Shown here: one piece after another, positions 34,061-42,659 of the stretch | Position numbering within the stretch: position 1 is the stretch's first letter | Layout of the letters: every line of letters starts with the position of its first letter | Source: an uncultured bacterium | GTDB taxonomy: Bacteria > Myxococcota_A > Polyangia > Polyangiales > Houyiibacteriaceae | Reading direction: 5' to 3' | Assembly: GCA_938024995.1 (NCBI GenBank) | Contig: CALJDU010000076.1 | Location: 43,356 to 107,355 of the forward strand | DNA length: 64,000 bases | Made by a program: the position numbers and the translations under genes | Notes under the pieces: generated by a model | What the model was told of the DNA's origin: nothing | Database searches by the model: none | Seen by the model: only the letters and a program-made list of their open reading frames with translations

Positions 34061-35226
34061 CCGACACACGCAAACCCAGCCTCGGCGTGGTCCTCTCCGG
34101 AGGTGGAGCGCGCGGCGCGTATGAGGTCGGCGTCCTCAGCTACATCTTCGGTGACCTCGCGAAGAACCGCGTGATCGACATCGACATGGTCTGCGGGACC
34201 AGCGTCGGCGCGGTCAACGGGACGTTCCTGGCGTCGACGGTCGACGACACCGTCGCGGGCATGGTGCACCTCGAGGAGATGTGGCTCGAGCTCGAGCTCG
34301 CCGACGTCTTGAGCTTTGGCCTGCGTCAGCTCTCAGGCGTCCATCGCGTCCTCCTCGGCGGCGGCAATCGTCCCCGCGGGATCTTCGACGCGCGCCCCCT
34401 TGCGCGCATCGTCGGCGACGGCGTGAAGTGGAAGAAGCTCCAAGAGAACGTGATGAGCGGCCGGCTCAAAGCGCTCACGGTGTCGGCGACCCGCGTCTCG
34501 ACCGGGCGCCCCGTCATCTTCACCGAAGCGCGCGACGACGTGGAGGTGCCGGCGGAGCTGCCTTCCCGCGCGACCATGCACCGGTCGCGGATCGGGCCGT
34601 CGCACGTGCTCGCCTCGGCGGCGATCCCGATCGTCTTCCCGCCCGTCTTGATCGGCAACGCGCTTCACTGCGACGGCGGCCTCCGCCTTAACACGCCGAC
34701 CTCTCCGGCGATCCACTTGGGCGCTGACAAGCTCTTGGTGCTCGGCGTGAGCCGGCCCGGGACGCCGCCCTCGGGTCCAGTGCGCCCGCCCGGCGCGACG
34801 TTCTTGCTGGGGAAGGTGCTGAACGCCTTCTTGCTCGATCACGTCAACGCGGACCTTCAAGAGCTCAGCCGCATCAACCGCATCTTGCGCGACGGCGTCG
34901 ACGAGTTCGGTGACGGCTTCATCGACACGATTAACCGGAACGCCAGCGCGCGCGGTGAACCGCCGCTTCGGATGATCGAGTCGCTCGCGATTCACCCGAG
35001 CGAAGACATCGGTCACCTCGCGGCGGAGCATCTCGAGACGCACCAGGTGAAGTTCGGGCGGATGCTGGGGCGGACCTTTATGCGCCTGCTCGACGTCGGC
35101 GGCGGAGGCGACGCAGATCTCGCGAGCTATCTCATGTTTGATGGTGCGTTCGCGCGCCGCTTGATCGAGCTGGGGCGCCGCGACGCGCGCGCGATGAAAG
35201 ACGAGATCGAGGCGTTCCTCTACTGA
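34057..35226 (+). CDS. Patatin-like phospholipase
   Basis: 389-residue serine lipase-like protein of the patatin/RssA group. Oxyanion loop SGGGARGAYEVGVL at residues 14-27, nucleophile elbow GTSVG with Ser49, and DGGLR with catalytic Asp206: the Ser-Asp dyad is complete. No signal peptide, so it acts inside the cell on membrane lipids or acts as an esterase. Its start overlaps the stop of the kinase/ATPase gene by 4 bp, which implies coupled translation and probably joint function. Known relatives include acyl hydrolases of virulence and of anti-phage systems; neither role can be claimed here. Confidence 0.88.
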   Translation: MTDTRKPSLGVVLSGGGARGAYEVGVLSYIFGDLAKNRVIDIDMVCGTSVGAVNGTFLASTVDDTVAGMVHLEEMWLELELADVLSFGLRQLSGVHRVLLGGGNRPRGIFDARPLARIVGDGVKWKKLQENVMSGRLKALTVSATRVSTGRPVIFTEARDDVEVPAELPSRATMHRSRIGPSHVLASAAIPIVFPPVLIGNALHCDGGLRLNTPTSPAIHLGADKLLVLGVSRPGTPPSGPVRPPGATFLLGKVLNAFLLDHVNADLQELSRINRILRDGVDEFGDGFIDTINRNASARGEPPLRMIESLAIHPSEDIGHLAAEHLETHQVKFGRMLGRTFMRLLDVGGGGDADLASYLMFDGAFARRLIELGRRDARAMKDEIEAFLY

Positions 35227-35291
35227 GGCGCTTCTTCCGCGCTCCGTCTGCTCTTCCTCTGATGGGCGTTCCGTGATTGAGTCCCGCGCGC

Positions 35292-36212
35292 ATGCGCATG
35301 ACCCGACAGCGGATGTTCCTGATCTTCTTCGCGGTAGCGTTCCTCGGGAGCTACGCGATCGCGTTCGCGTTCGCGCCGGCGTGGACCTCTAGCGCTGCCC
35401 GCGCGATCAACATCGCGTACGCCTTGCCGGTGCTCCTGGCGACCCTGCTCCTTCAAGGCCCGATCATGAAGCAGCCGGTCTTGGGGCCCCTTGGGCTCTC
35501 GATGAAGGTTAACCGTTGGTGGTTCGTCGCGTGGCTCTTGCCGGTGGTGTGGTTGGCGCTCGCGGTCGCGCTCGGTGCGTTGCTGTTCTCCTTTGAGGTC
35601 GTGACCGACGCGGCGGGGCTCCTCGCGAGCAAGCGAGGGCTCCTCCCCGTGGACCAGCTCGAGGCGTTCGATCAATACGCGCTTGAGAACCCTCCGGCCC
35701 ATCCGCTCTGGCTGGTGGCGCAGGCGCTCCCGGCGGGGATCACGCTCAACCTCTTGATCGCGCTCGCAGAAGAGCTCGGCTTCCGCGGCTTTCTCTTTCG
35801 CGAGGTCCGCGGCGGGTTCTGGCGTCGCTCATTCGTGATCGGCGCGCTCTGGAGCGCTTGGCTGGTCCCGACTGTGCTCTTCGGGAACCACTTCCCGGAG
35901 GACCGCATCTTCGGCGCCTTCTCGCTCATCGCGTTTGGCTTCCTCTCCTCGCCGATCTTGGTCTACCTCCGCATCCGCTCCGGCTCGGTGATCGCGGTCG
36001 CCGCGACCCGCGGAACGCTCATGGCGCTGACCCACGTCGCGGCGGACGTCAGTGTTGGCGCGACCGCGTTGACGCGGCCTTTCTATGGCGTCAGCGGAGT
36101 GCTCGCGGCCGCGCTCGTGATGATCGGGCTCATCGTCGTCGATCGTCAGACCGCGCATCCGATTCTCTTTCGTCCAGCCAAGGTCGAGGATCCGGCGAGC
36201 GAGCCGACGTGA
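35292..36212 (+). CDS. CPBP-family intramembrane glutamic protease
   Basis: 306-residue polytopic membrane protein with about eight hydrophobic helices. The CPBP active-site motif is intact: Glu160-Glu161 followed by Arg165 in AEELGFRGFLF. The second motif has His in FGNHFPEDR, and the last has LTHVAADVS. Compared with the other CPBP protein in the window, this one keeps the double Glu. The substrate is unknown; MYXO-CTERM proteins are one possibility, others are prenylated or signal-peptide-like substrates. I chose the ATG at 35292; an in-frame TTG five codons upstream is less likely. Its stop overlaps the next gene (GTGA). Confidence 0.8.
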   Translation: MRMTRQRMFLIFFAVAFLGSYAIAFAFAPAWTSSAARAINIAYALPVLLATLLLQGPIMKQPVLGPLGLSMKVNRWWFVAWLLPVVWLALAVALGALLFSFEVVTDAAGLLASKRGLLPVDQLEAFDQYALENPPAHPLWLVAQALPAGITLNLLIALAEELGFRGFLFREVRGGFWRRSFVIGALWSAWLVPTVLFGNHFPEDRIFGAFSLIAFGFLSSPILVYLRIRSGSVIAVAATRGTLMALTHVAADVSVGATALTRPFYGVSGVLAAALVMIGLIVVDRQTAHPILFRPAKVEDPASEPT

Positions 36213-36859
36213 CCCAGCTCCAGATCAAAGAAGAAGGCGCGGCGGCGCAGGTGCGAGACGCGATCGATGCATGGCTCGCCAAAGGCCAGCGCTTCGCGCT
36301 CTTGGATCGCGTCGGTTGCTTCGCGGTTGTGATCTGCGTCCTCTTCGCGATGGGCGCCGCGGTCACTGAGTCGTGGCGCGTCATGGGCGCCTTCGGGGTC
36401 GCCTCCCTCGTCTTCTACTGGCTGGCCACTCGATTCGATTCCGACTTGGCCGACGATGAGCGCCTGACCTTCGCGCGCGAGGTCGCTCACGCGTTAAGCG
36501 AGACACCGGATCTCAGTGACGCCGTTCGCCTCGACCTTGAGCTGCGACCGCACGTCGCCTTCGCCCCGGAAGAAAAGACCCAGCGCACCGATCTGGGCAT
36601 CCGGGCGCGCTACCTCCAGCGCTGGCTCACGTTGCGCGTGGGCGAGCTGGAGGTCGCCGTCACGCGTCAGACCATCGAAGACCAGCACGGCATCGAGGTA
36701 CAGAGCCAGACCGTGACCGAATGGGTGGAGGTGCTCTCGCATGAGGCCTCGTCGGAGCTCCAGGTCGAAGGACTCCGCTGGGATGACGGGTGCTGGGTCG
36801 CGGAGGAAACGGTCTCGCCGAGCGACCTCGTCGCGATCCTCCGCGCGCTTCGCGACTGA
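36209..36859 (+). CDS. Two-helix membrane protein of unknown function
   Basis: 216 residues, GTG start overlapping the CPBP stop by 4 bp, so cotranslated. About 35 N-terminal cytosolic residues, two adjacent membrane helices (VGCFAVVICVLFAMGAAV and VMGAFGVASLVFYWLA), then about 140 soluble residues that are acidic and Glu/Leu-rich with no motif I recognise. The coupling suggests it modulates or partners the protease. No signal peptide. Not assigned to any family. Confidence 0.7.
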   Translation: MTQLQIKEEGAAAQVRDAIDAWLAKGQRFALLDRVGCFAVVICVLFAMGAAVTESWRVMGAFGVASLVFYWLATRFDSDLADDERLTFAREVAHALSETPDLSDAVRLDLELRPHVAFAPEEKTQRTDLGIRARYLQRWLTLRVGELEVAVTRQTIEDQHGIEVQSQTVTEWVEVLSHEASSELQVEGLRWDDGCWVAEETVSPSDLVAILRALRD

Positions 36860-37119
36860 CCTTCTTCTTGGGGGTCTTTTTCGAGACCTTCGGTAGACGG
36901 GCGCCCCTCTCTCCCGTTGTCACCACGTCGCTTGCTCTTGTTTCTGGCAGGGATTGTGGTTGTCGCCTCAGTGCGCCGGCCGAGTGCTATTAACTCGCGG
37001 CGCCTGGTTGCTCTGACGCGCTCTCCGGCGCAAAGTTCTGCGCGCGGCGTTTGGCCGTGAGCGAAAGCCACTCGCGCCGCGAGCAGCCGCTTTCGCAATC
37101 AGCACAGAGGAAAATCGTC
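36860..37119. other. 260-bp gap before the aldehyde dehydrogenase gene
   Basis: Non-coding stretch. It holds a short inverted repeat CGAGT-GCTATTA-ACTCG around 36980 and, at its end, AGAGG (37106-37110), 9 nt before the GTG start of the aldehyde dehydrogenase. No promoter element is convincing. Confidence 0.4.
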
Positions 37120-38871
37120 GTGACGCAGATCGCTCTTGAACAAGGTGCCGCCAAGATCCCCGAAGCCAAGATGGAGATCCCGCCAACGGAACAAGCGGCG
37201 ATCGACGAAGCGGTCGCGATCCTGACCGATGGTGCTGAGAAGTGGATCAAGCTCGCGGTGCGTGAGCAGATCGTCATCCTCGAGGAGCTCCTGCAGTCCA
37301 CCTACGGACAAGCGGATCGCTGGGTACGCGAAGCGTGCAAGGCCAAGGGTCTCGACATCAAGTCATCGCACTCGGGCGAAGAGTGGATGGGCGGACCGGT
37401 CGTCACGCTTCGCAACATTCAGCTCTTCGCGCGCTCGCTCCGCGACATCGAGAAGTACGGCGTGCCTCAGCTGCCGGCCGCGCCCTTCACGCGCCCGAAC
37501 GGTCAAGTGGTCGTCCCGGTGATGCCGACCGACACGTGGGACAAGGTTCTCTTCACTGGCTTTAGCGCCGAGGTGTGGCTGGACCCGGAGGTCTCCATCT
37601 CGCAGGTGCGCGAAAACCAAGCGGCCTACTACCGCACGCCGATCGCCGATCGCGAAGCCAAGGTCGCGCTCGTGCTGGGCGCTGGCAACGTCTCGTCGAT
37701 CGGTCCGATGGACACGCTCTACAAGCTCTTCGTCGAGGGCCAGACGGTCGTGCTCAAGATGAACCCGGTCAACGCCTACCTCGGTCCGGTCATCCAAGAC
37801 GCCTTCGAGCCGCTCATTCGTCGCGGCTTCATGCGGATCGTCTACGGAGGTGCGCAAGAGGGTCAGTACCTCTGCACGCACAGCGGCGTGCAGGAGATCC
37901 ACATCACCGGGTCGGACAAGACGCACGACGCGATCGTGTGGGGCATGGACGCCGCGGAGAAGAAGAAGGCCGGCGAGCGCCAGAACGACAAGCGCGTCAC
38001 GAGCGAGCTGGGCAACGTCAGCCCGATCATCGTGGTTCCGGGTCCCTGGGATCAGAAGGACCTCGACTTCCAGGGCGAGAACATCGCCAGCTCTTTGACG
38101 AACAACGCGGGCTTCAACTGCAACGCCACGCGCGTGGTCGTTCAGCACGAAGGGTGGGCCCAGCGTGACTCGCTCCTTGAGTCGATCAAGCGCGCGTTCC
38201 AGCGAGCGCCCGAGCGGGTGCCCTACTACCCCGGCGCCGAAGATCGCCAAGCCGCGTTCCTCGAGGCGCACCCCGACGCGATTCAGATCGGTCGCCGCGG
38301 CGCTGGTTGCGTGCCGTGGACGATGATCACGGGGCTCGATCCCGCGAAGAAGGACGACATCTGTTTCACCACGGAAGCCTGGTGCGGCGTGACCAGTGAG
38401 GTTGCGCTCTCCTCGGCGGACGTCGTCTCGTACATCGACGAGGCGGTCGAGTTCTGCAACGACACGCTCTGGGGCACGCTCGCGTGTTCGATCGTTGTGC
38501 ACCCGACCTCGCTGAAGGACCCGAAGGTCAAGGCCGCGGTCGACCGCGCGATCGCCAACCTTCGTTACGGCTCCGTCGCCGTCAATCACTGGGCCGCGTT
38601 GGCGTACGCCTTTGTGTCCACGACGTGGGGCGCGTACCCGGGTCACACCGACGAGGACATCAAGTCGGGCGTGGGCGTCGTGCACAACTCCTACTTCTTC
38701 GACCGTCCGCAAAAGTCAGTCGTGCGTGGGCCGTTCCGGGTCGCTCCGAAGCCCGCGTGGTTCGTGTCCAACAAGACCAGCCACGAGGTCGGGAAGAAGC
38801 TCACGGACTTCACGGTGAAGCCGAGCCCCGCCAAGGTGCCGGGCATGCTCTGGTCTGCGATTCGGGGTTAA
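37120..38871 (+). CDS. Aldehyde dehydrogenase superfamily protein
   Basis: NAD(P)-dependent aldehyde dehydrogenase fold, 583 residues, longer than the usual 480-500. A helical N-terminal region of about 150 residues precedes the Rossmann part (VALVLGAGNVSSIGPMDTLYKL, VLKMNPVN). Catalytic candidates are Glu296 in TSELGNVSPI and Cys334 in NNAGFNCNATR; the 38-residue gap is close to the normal spacing, though the Cys context differs from the usual GQxC. ITGSDKTHD matches the cofactor-binding FTGS element. The aldehyde substrate is not predictable. The GTG at 37120 has a Shine-Dalgarno AGAGG 9 nt upstream; a TTG 69 bp farther upstream is less likely. Confidence 0.85.
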   Translation: MTQIALEQGAAKIPEAKMEIPPTEQAAIDEAVAILTDGAEKWIKLAVREQIVILEELLQSTYGQADRWVREACKAKGLDIKSSHSGEEWMGGPVVTLRNIQLFARSLRDIEKYGVPQLPAAPFTRPNGQVVVPVMPTDTWDKVLFTGFSAEVWLDPEVSISQVRENQAAYYRTPIADREAKVALVLGAGNVSSIGPMDTLYKLFVEGQTVVLKMNPVNAYLGPVIQDAFEPLIRRGFMRIVYGGAQEGQYLCTHSGVQEIHITGSDKTHDAIVWGMDAAEKKKAGERQNDKRVTSELGNVSPIIVVPGPWDQKDLDFQGENIASSLTNNAGFNCNATRVVVQHEGWAQRDSLLESIKRAFQRAPERVPYYPGAEDRQAAFLEAHPDAIQIGRRGAGCVPWTMITGLDPAKKDDICFTTEAWCGVTSEVALSSADVVSYIDEAVEFCNDTLWGTLACSIVVHPTSLKDPKVKAAVDRAIANLRYGSVAVNHWAALAYAFVSTTWGAYPGHTDEDIKSGVGVVHNSYFFDRPQKSVVRGPFRVAPKPAWFVSNKTSHEVGKKLTDFTVKPSPAKVPGMLWSAIRG

Positions 38872-38881
38872 GACTCAGGTT

Positions 38882-38911
38882 CGACCGGATCGGGGCGATC
38901 CCGATCGGTCG
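38882..38911 (+). terminator. Strong hairpin after the aldehyde dehydrogenase gene
   Basis: CGACC-g-GATCGGG pairs with CCCGATC-GGTCG (12 bp with one bulged G, 5-nt loop), 10 bp after the stop codon. It has no U tract, so it may be a Rho-assisted terminator or an mRNA-stabilising structure. Confidence 0.45.
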
Positions 38912-38928
38912 CGCTGAGGTAGGCTACC

Positions 38929-40503
38929 TTGCGAGTGGCCGCGCCAAAGAGGCGTCGGTCGATATCGCTGAGCCCACGCTTGAGAGACGTCTACGCGAAC
39001 CTGCTGCGGAACACCCGCGGGATGAGCCCCGAACACCAACGGGAGCGCGAAGGTTGGTTCGCCTCCCTCGTGCTCGCGGAGAAAGAGGACTTCCTCTTCG
39101 AGTTCGAGTCGCTGCTCAAGGGTCTCGGTTGCATGGGGGACGTGCGGAACCACTCCGGCGGGATCGACGCGCCCAAGGACTACGACACCTGGCGACTGCG
39201 ATGCGTTCGCGCGGCGCTTCAGCGTTGCGTCACGCTCATCGAAGAGTTCTTTAGCAAGAAGATCCCGGAGCGAATGCTCGACGGTCCTCCGTCTCCCCAG
39301 CGCTCCCTCGCGGAGACCCGCTACTTCTTCGTCTCGCATCTCGAGATGGTGGACGGGATCCTTCGGATGGGCGACATCCGACACGAGCAGGTGCAAGGTG
39401 TGCTCAACGAGGTCACCGAGACCATCGCGAAGAACACGTTCTTCAACCCGCTCGTCGCGCTCGAGTTCCGCGTTGAGTTTGATCGCGTCCCCAACACCGA
39501 TGTGCTCGAGGCGCTGCGCTCCACCCATCGCGAGGCCGCGCATCAGGTCCTCGCGCTCGCGTTTCTGACGATGTTCCGTGGGCTCCGGTACCTCGCGCAG
39601 ATCGAGATCTCTGCGCCGAACGATCTTAAGCTCGCGCACGTCTTGCTCGCGGTCGTTCGAAGCGACCTCCGCGTTCTGCACCGCTTCCTTTCCAAGAAGG
39701 TCGGCGCGACCCTGGCGGATGGTTTTGAGCGCGAGCTCCTCTTGCTCCCGGTCGAAGAGCTCGCGCTTCAAGCGGAGTCGCTCTCCGCCGAGTGTGATCA
39801 GCTCGCGTCGCTCCGCGCGCTCTTGGAGTCGATCGGCCACACGCTCCAGCAAGAGGTGCGGATGGTCTATCAAGAGATCCCGGCGGTGTGCGAAGACCTT
39901 GCGGCGATGGAGGCCGCGACGCACCGGATCCGGGCGCTGATCCACCACTCGATCTTTGCGCTCTACGCCGAGCTTCGCCCCAACAATGATCGACCACGGC
40001 TCCGCTCGAACCCTGAGGTCCGGCGCATCTCCAGTGATCGCTTGCGTCGCGAGGTCTGGATGTTCCAGCGCGTGATCCAAGCGTTCGTCGCGAAGGCGCG
40101 GGTGTCGGAAGGGAAGGACACGTGGAGCCAGTCGTCGAGCTTCCACTTCGTCCGCGAGTTCCTGCATCACTTCCGCCGGCTCGGGCTCCAGCTCACGCGG
40201 CTCAGCGGGTATGAGCACGTGACGCCCTTCATGACCGCGCTCTCGGTCTTGCGTCGCGACGATGTGCTCAATCGAGAACATGTTCTTCACGCGGCAGATG
40301 AGTGCGCGCGCTTCAGTGAACATCTCGACTCGTTGTTCGACGAGCTCTCCGAACGGGATGAGCTCAAGGACCACCCGTTTGACCGGCGCCGCGCGGCCAT
40401 CGCGCTACGCGGTTACCTCGCGAACGGTGTCGACAAGCGGCGGCAGACCGCGGACCTCTCGGAGGTCGTCGTGCAGGGTGACAGCACCGTTCCCACGAGC
40501 TGA
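38929..40503 (+). CDS. Large all-helical protein of unknown function
   Basis: 524 residues, predicted almost wholly alpha-helical and cytosolic, with no signal, membrane helix or known motif. It is rich in Leu/Glu/Arg with heptad-like stretches (for example FRVEFDRV ... VLEALRSTHREAAHQVLALAFLTM) that suggest helical bundles. The start is TTG at 38929 or GTG at 38935; GAGGTAGG a few bases upstream could serve either. It ends 9 bp before the sigma-54-like promoter of the Flp island but is probably unrelated to it. I cannot assign a family. Confidence 0.7.
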   Translation: MRVAAPKRRRSISLSPRLRDVYANLLRNTRGMSPEHQREREGWFASLVLAEKEDFLFEFESLLKGLGCMGDVRNHSGGIDAPKDYDTWRLRCVRAALQRCVTLIEEFFSKKIPERMLDGPPSPQRSLAETRYFFVSHLEMVDGILRMGDIRHEQVQGVLNEVTETIAKNTFFNPLVALEFRVEFDRVPNTDVLEALRSTHREAAHQVLALAFLTMFRGLRYLAQIEISAPNDLKLAHVLLAVVRSDLRVLHRFLSKKVGATLADGFERELLLLPVEELALQAESLSAECDQLASLRALLESIGHTLQQEVRMVYQEIPAVCEDLAAMEAATHRIRALIHHSIFALYAELRPNNDRPRLRSNPEVRRISSDRLRREVWMFQRVIQAFVAKARVSEGKDTWSQSSSFHFVREFLHHFRRLGLQLTRLSGYEHVTPFMTALSVLRRDDVLNREHVLHAADECARFSEHLDSLFDELSERDELKDHPFDRRRAAIALRGYLANGVDKRRQTADLSEVVVQGDSTVPTS

Positions 40504-40512
40504 CCTTAGGGC

Positions 40513-40528
40513 TGGCACGCGTCTTGGA
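40513..40528 (+). promoter_or_regulatory. Sigma-54-like promoter upstream of the Flp island
   Basis: TGGCAC-GCGTC-TTGGA: the -24 half matches the sigma-54 consensus perfectly, the spacer is 5 nt as required, and the -12 half has TTGG instead of TTGC. It lies in non-coding DNA about 190 bp before the first pilin. Pilin genes of type IV pili are classically sigma-54 dependent, which fits. Confidence 0.5.
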
Positions 40529-40621
40529 TTACAGGGGGGGAGGTCGCTCTGTCTGGAGCCTCCTGTCACCAGCTCCGATGTACAAGACTTCCACCCACGC
40601 GCCCCACTCGTTTCCTCGTGA

Positions 40622-40661
40622 CACGGATACACCGACAGATTCCGTCGGAATCAGTTCCGTG
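40622..40661. promoter_or_regulatory. Nested inverted repeats in the pilin leader
   Basis: CACGGA ... TCCGTG (outer) encloses the perfect palindrome GATTCC-GTC-GGAATC (40638-40652); CCGAC/GTCGG offers an alternative pairing. It lies between the sigma-54-like site and the first pilin, so it may be an operator or a leader RNA structure. Confidence 0.45.
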
Positions 40662-40715
40662 ACGGTTGATGAGCGCTCAAATGATTTCGTACGCTCGCGT
40701 CATGCGGTGGAGCCA

Positions 40716-40943
40716 ATGATCCCCATGCCATCTTCACGTGAACCCTCGTTTTGGGGAAAAGCCAAGAAGGGCGCCTCCTGGGCTGCGCTTCTGTCCGACC
40801 GCGGCGGAGCCATCTACGTGGAGTACGTCACGCTCTTGGTTTTGGTGTCGTTGATCGCGGCCGCCGCCATCGCCGCGGTGGGCGCGCCCATGGTCAACAC
40901 GTACCGCTTCGCGCAGTACGTATTGGGCGCTCCGCTTCCTTGA
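40716..40943 (+). CDS. Flp-type pilin (first copy)
   Basis: 75-residue class IVb (Flp) prepilin. A basic leader ends in SDRGG; predicted cleavage after Gly gives AIYVEYVTLL, with the essential Glu at +5 and Tyr at +6, followed by a hydrophobic helix LLVLVSLIAAAAIAAVG and a short tail. That is the standard Flp layout. I chose the ATG at 40716, preceded by GGTGGAG. It would be processed by the prepilin peptidase three genes on and assemble into a Flp/Tad pilus or pseudopilus. A second pilin gene begins 17 bp downstream. Confidence 0.85.
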   Translation: MIPMPSSREPSFWGKAKKGASWAALLSDRGGAIYVEYVTLLVLVSLIAAAAIAAVGAPMVNTYRFAQYVLGAPLP

Positions 40944-40960
40944 GACTCTGGAGCCAGATC

Positions 40961-41152
40961 GTGAACACCCACCCTCGCCTCAAAGAGCTCGCCTCCCTCC
41001 TCGCGGATCGTCGCGGGGCGATCACCGTCGAGTACACCGTCATCTTGGTGATGATCGCGATCATCTCGATCGGCGCGTGGAACGCCTACCGAGACTCGGT
41101 GAAGAACAACATTAACTCCGAGTACACGACGTTCGGATACACGGGTTCATGA
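40961..41152 (+). CDS. Flp-type pilin (second copy)
   Basis: 63-residue class IVb prepilin with GTG start. Leader ends DRRG; cleavage would leave AITVEYTVILVMIAIISIG with Glu +5 and Tyr +6. The tail after the helix is about 20 polar residues (NAYRDSVKNNINSEY). It is distinct from the first copy, so the fibre may be a heteropolymer or one copy may be a minor initiating pilin. The last 4 bp overlap the prepilin peptidase start (ATGA). Confidence 0.85.
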   Translation: MNTHPRLKELASLLADRRGAITVEYTVILVMIAIISIGAWNAYRDSVKNNINSEYTTFGYTGS

Positions 41153-41706
41153 TCTCCAGTTCGCTCATGACGGCCCTTCAGATCGCCGCGATCGCGATCG
41201 CCGCGATCTCCGCGATCACAGACTGGCGCCTCGGGCGGATCCCCAACTGGCTCACCTTCCCCACGATCATCGTCCCGCCGATCGTCTTGCTGGTCGTCGA
41301 TGGTCGCGACGCGGCGATCGCGTCTCTCGCGGGGATCTTGTTTTGCGTGGTCGCGCCCTACTTGCTCTTCCGCTCACGCGCGATGGGCGCGGGCGACGTC
41401 AAGCTCTTCGCGGGCCTCGGCGCCTTGCTCGGTGCCTTCTTGGGCATCGAAGCGGAGTTCTTCTCGATCTTGATCGCGGCGCTCTTCGCGCTCATCGGGT
41501 TGGCAGCTCGGGGCGTCCTTATGCGAACGCTCTCGAACACGTTCTACCTCGCGCTCAACCCCATCCTTCCCAAAGCGAAGCGCCGCAAGATTGAGCGCGC
41601 CCTTCTCGATCGCGTGCGCCTCGGCCCGGCGGTTCTGATCGGCACCTTCATCGCGATCATGCTCCGTAATCCGTACTTTTTGGCGCAAATCGGAGGCGCG
41701 ACGTGA
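41149..41706 (+). CDS. Prepilin peptidase (A24, CpaA/TadV type)
   Basis: 185-residue membrane aspartic protease that cleaves Flp prepilins. Two catalytic aspartates: one in ITDWRLGRIPN (about residue 24) after the first helix, and one in GAGDVKLF (about residue 83). It is the short form without the N-methyltransferase domain, typical of Tad loci. Six or so hydrophobic helices. Coupled on both sides by 4-bp overlaps (ATGA with the pilin, GTGA with the TadE-like gene), so it belongs to the same transcript. Confidence 0.88.
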   Translation: MISSSLMTALQIAAIAIAAISAITDWRLGRIPNWLTFPTIIVPPIVLLVVDGRDAAIASLAGILFCVVAPYLLFRSRAMGAGDVKLFAGLGALLGAFLGIEAEFFSILIAALFALIGLAARGVLMRTLSNTFYLALNPILPKAKRRKIERALLDRVRLGPAVLIGTFIAIMLRNPYFLAQIGGAT

Positions 41707-42659
41707 GAGTCGAAGAGAAACAGGTCGACGAGAATCGGGACCATGTGAATCGGGACCATGTGGATCGCATCATGAAGGACGTCGACGAAGACGGCCTGCT
41801 GCTCGGCGAGAGCGGGGTGGTCTACACCGAGTTCCTTATCGCGTTCATCCCGGTCTTCCTGATGTTCCTGTGCATGGTCCAGCTGTCGCTCATGTACGTC
41901 GCGAACCTGGCGACCGAGCACGCCGCGACCACCGCGGTGCGCGCCGCCGTCGTGGTGCTCCCCGACAACCCGCGCCGTTACGACGACGACCCGCAAAACC
42001 AGATCTCATACTCTGGCGCCGGCATCGGCTCCGCGATCATGGATCTTCTCGGCTCGCTCGGCTTGTCCGGTGACTCGCCGCCCTCCGCCGAAGGCGATGG
42101 TAGCTCCCGACTGCGCGCGATTCGCTCCGCGGCCTCGCTTCCTTTGATGGCCGTTTCGCCCTCGCTCGACTCGTTGATCAGCGACGCCGCGCTTGAGCGG
42201 GCGGTTGGCGGGAGCATCGGGAGCCGCGCGGCGACCGGCGTGTTGCTCTACAACCGCGCCGCGGTCGCGGTGACGTTCCCCGATAGCCCCGGCGCGGACT
42301 CCTTCACGGAATCGTTTGGCCCGGATGATGATGTCACCACGCGCGTGACCTACATGTTCCACTGCGCGGTTCCGCTCGCCTCGATGATGATGTGCGACAG
42401 CTACCTCTCGCTCCGTACCGGCATCCCGGTCGACGAGATCCTCGACCTCATCGGAGGTGGCGGGATCCTCGAGACCATCGAGGCTGCGCGCCGTCGTCGC
42501 GCCCGTTTGGCGGACCAAAGCGTGGCGATGGACGAGCTGCAGAAGGCCGAGATCCCGTGGCTCGGGTGGCTGACATTGTTGACCGGTTCGCGGTTCCGAA
42601 CGATGCGCGCAGAAGCGACGCTCCGGCTCCAGGGCGCTGACTACGAGTACCAAGACTGA
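41703..42659 (+). CDS. TadE-like pseudopilin with large periplasmic domain
   Basis: 318 residues, GTG start overlapping the peptidase stop. After a roughly 35-residue acidic N-terminus comes a TadE-type segment: ESGVVYTEFLIAFIPVFLMFLCMVQ, with the Glu five positions after a possible cleavage residue. The mature part has about 240 extracytoplasmic residues. TadE proteins are minor pseudopilins of Tad machines. The N-terminus contains an in-frame duplicated pentapeptide (NRDHV twice) produced by a perfect 15-bp tandem repeat. Translation is coupled to the next gene by TGATG. Confidence 0.78.
   Translation: MRVEEKQVDENRDHVNRDHVDRIMKDVDEDGLLLGESGVVYTEFLIAFIPVFLMFLCMVQLSLMYVANLATEHAATTAVRAAVVVLPDNPRRYDDDPQNQISYSGAGIGSAIMDLLGSLGLSGDSPPSAEGDGSSRLRAIRSAASLPLMAVSPSLDSLISDAALERAVGGSIGSRAATGVLLYNRAAVAVTFPDSPGADSFTESFGPDDDVTTRVTYMFHCAVPLASMMMCDSYLSLRTGIPVDEILDLIGGGGILETIEAARRRRARLADQSVAMDELQKAEIPWLGWLTLLTGSRFRTMRAEATLRLQGADYEYQD
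41733..41762 (+). repeat. Perfect 15-bp tandem duplication
   Basis: AATCGGGACCATGTG occurs twice without a mismatch, in frame (Asn-Arg-Asp-His-Val). A recent duplication is likely; it changes only the cytosolic leader of the TadE-like protein. Confidence 0.85.

Noticed and set aside
29843..35226. Reading the kinase-patatin pair as a CBASS or Pycsar cyclic-nucleotide system
   Set aside because: The cyclase-like domain lacks both metal-binding aspartates and has Glu where the substrate-binding Asn should be, and no cyclic-nucleotide sensor is fused to the patatin. The pair is kept only as an unusual coupling.
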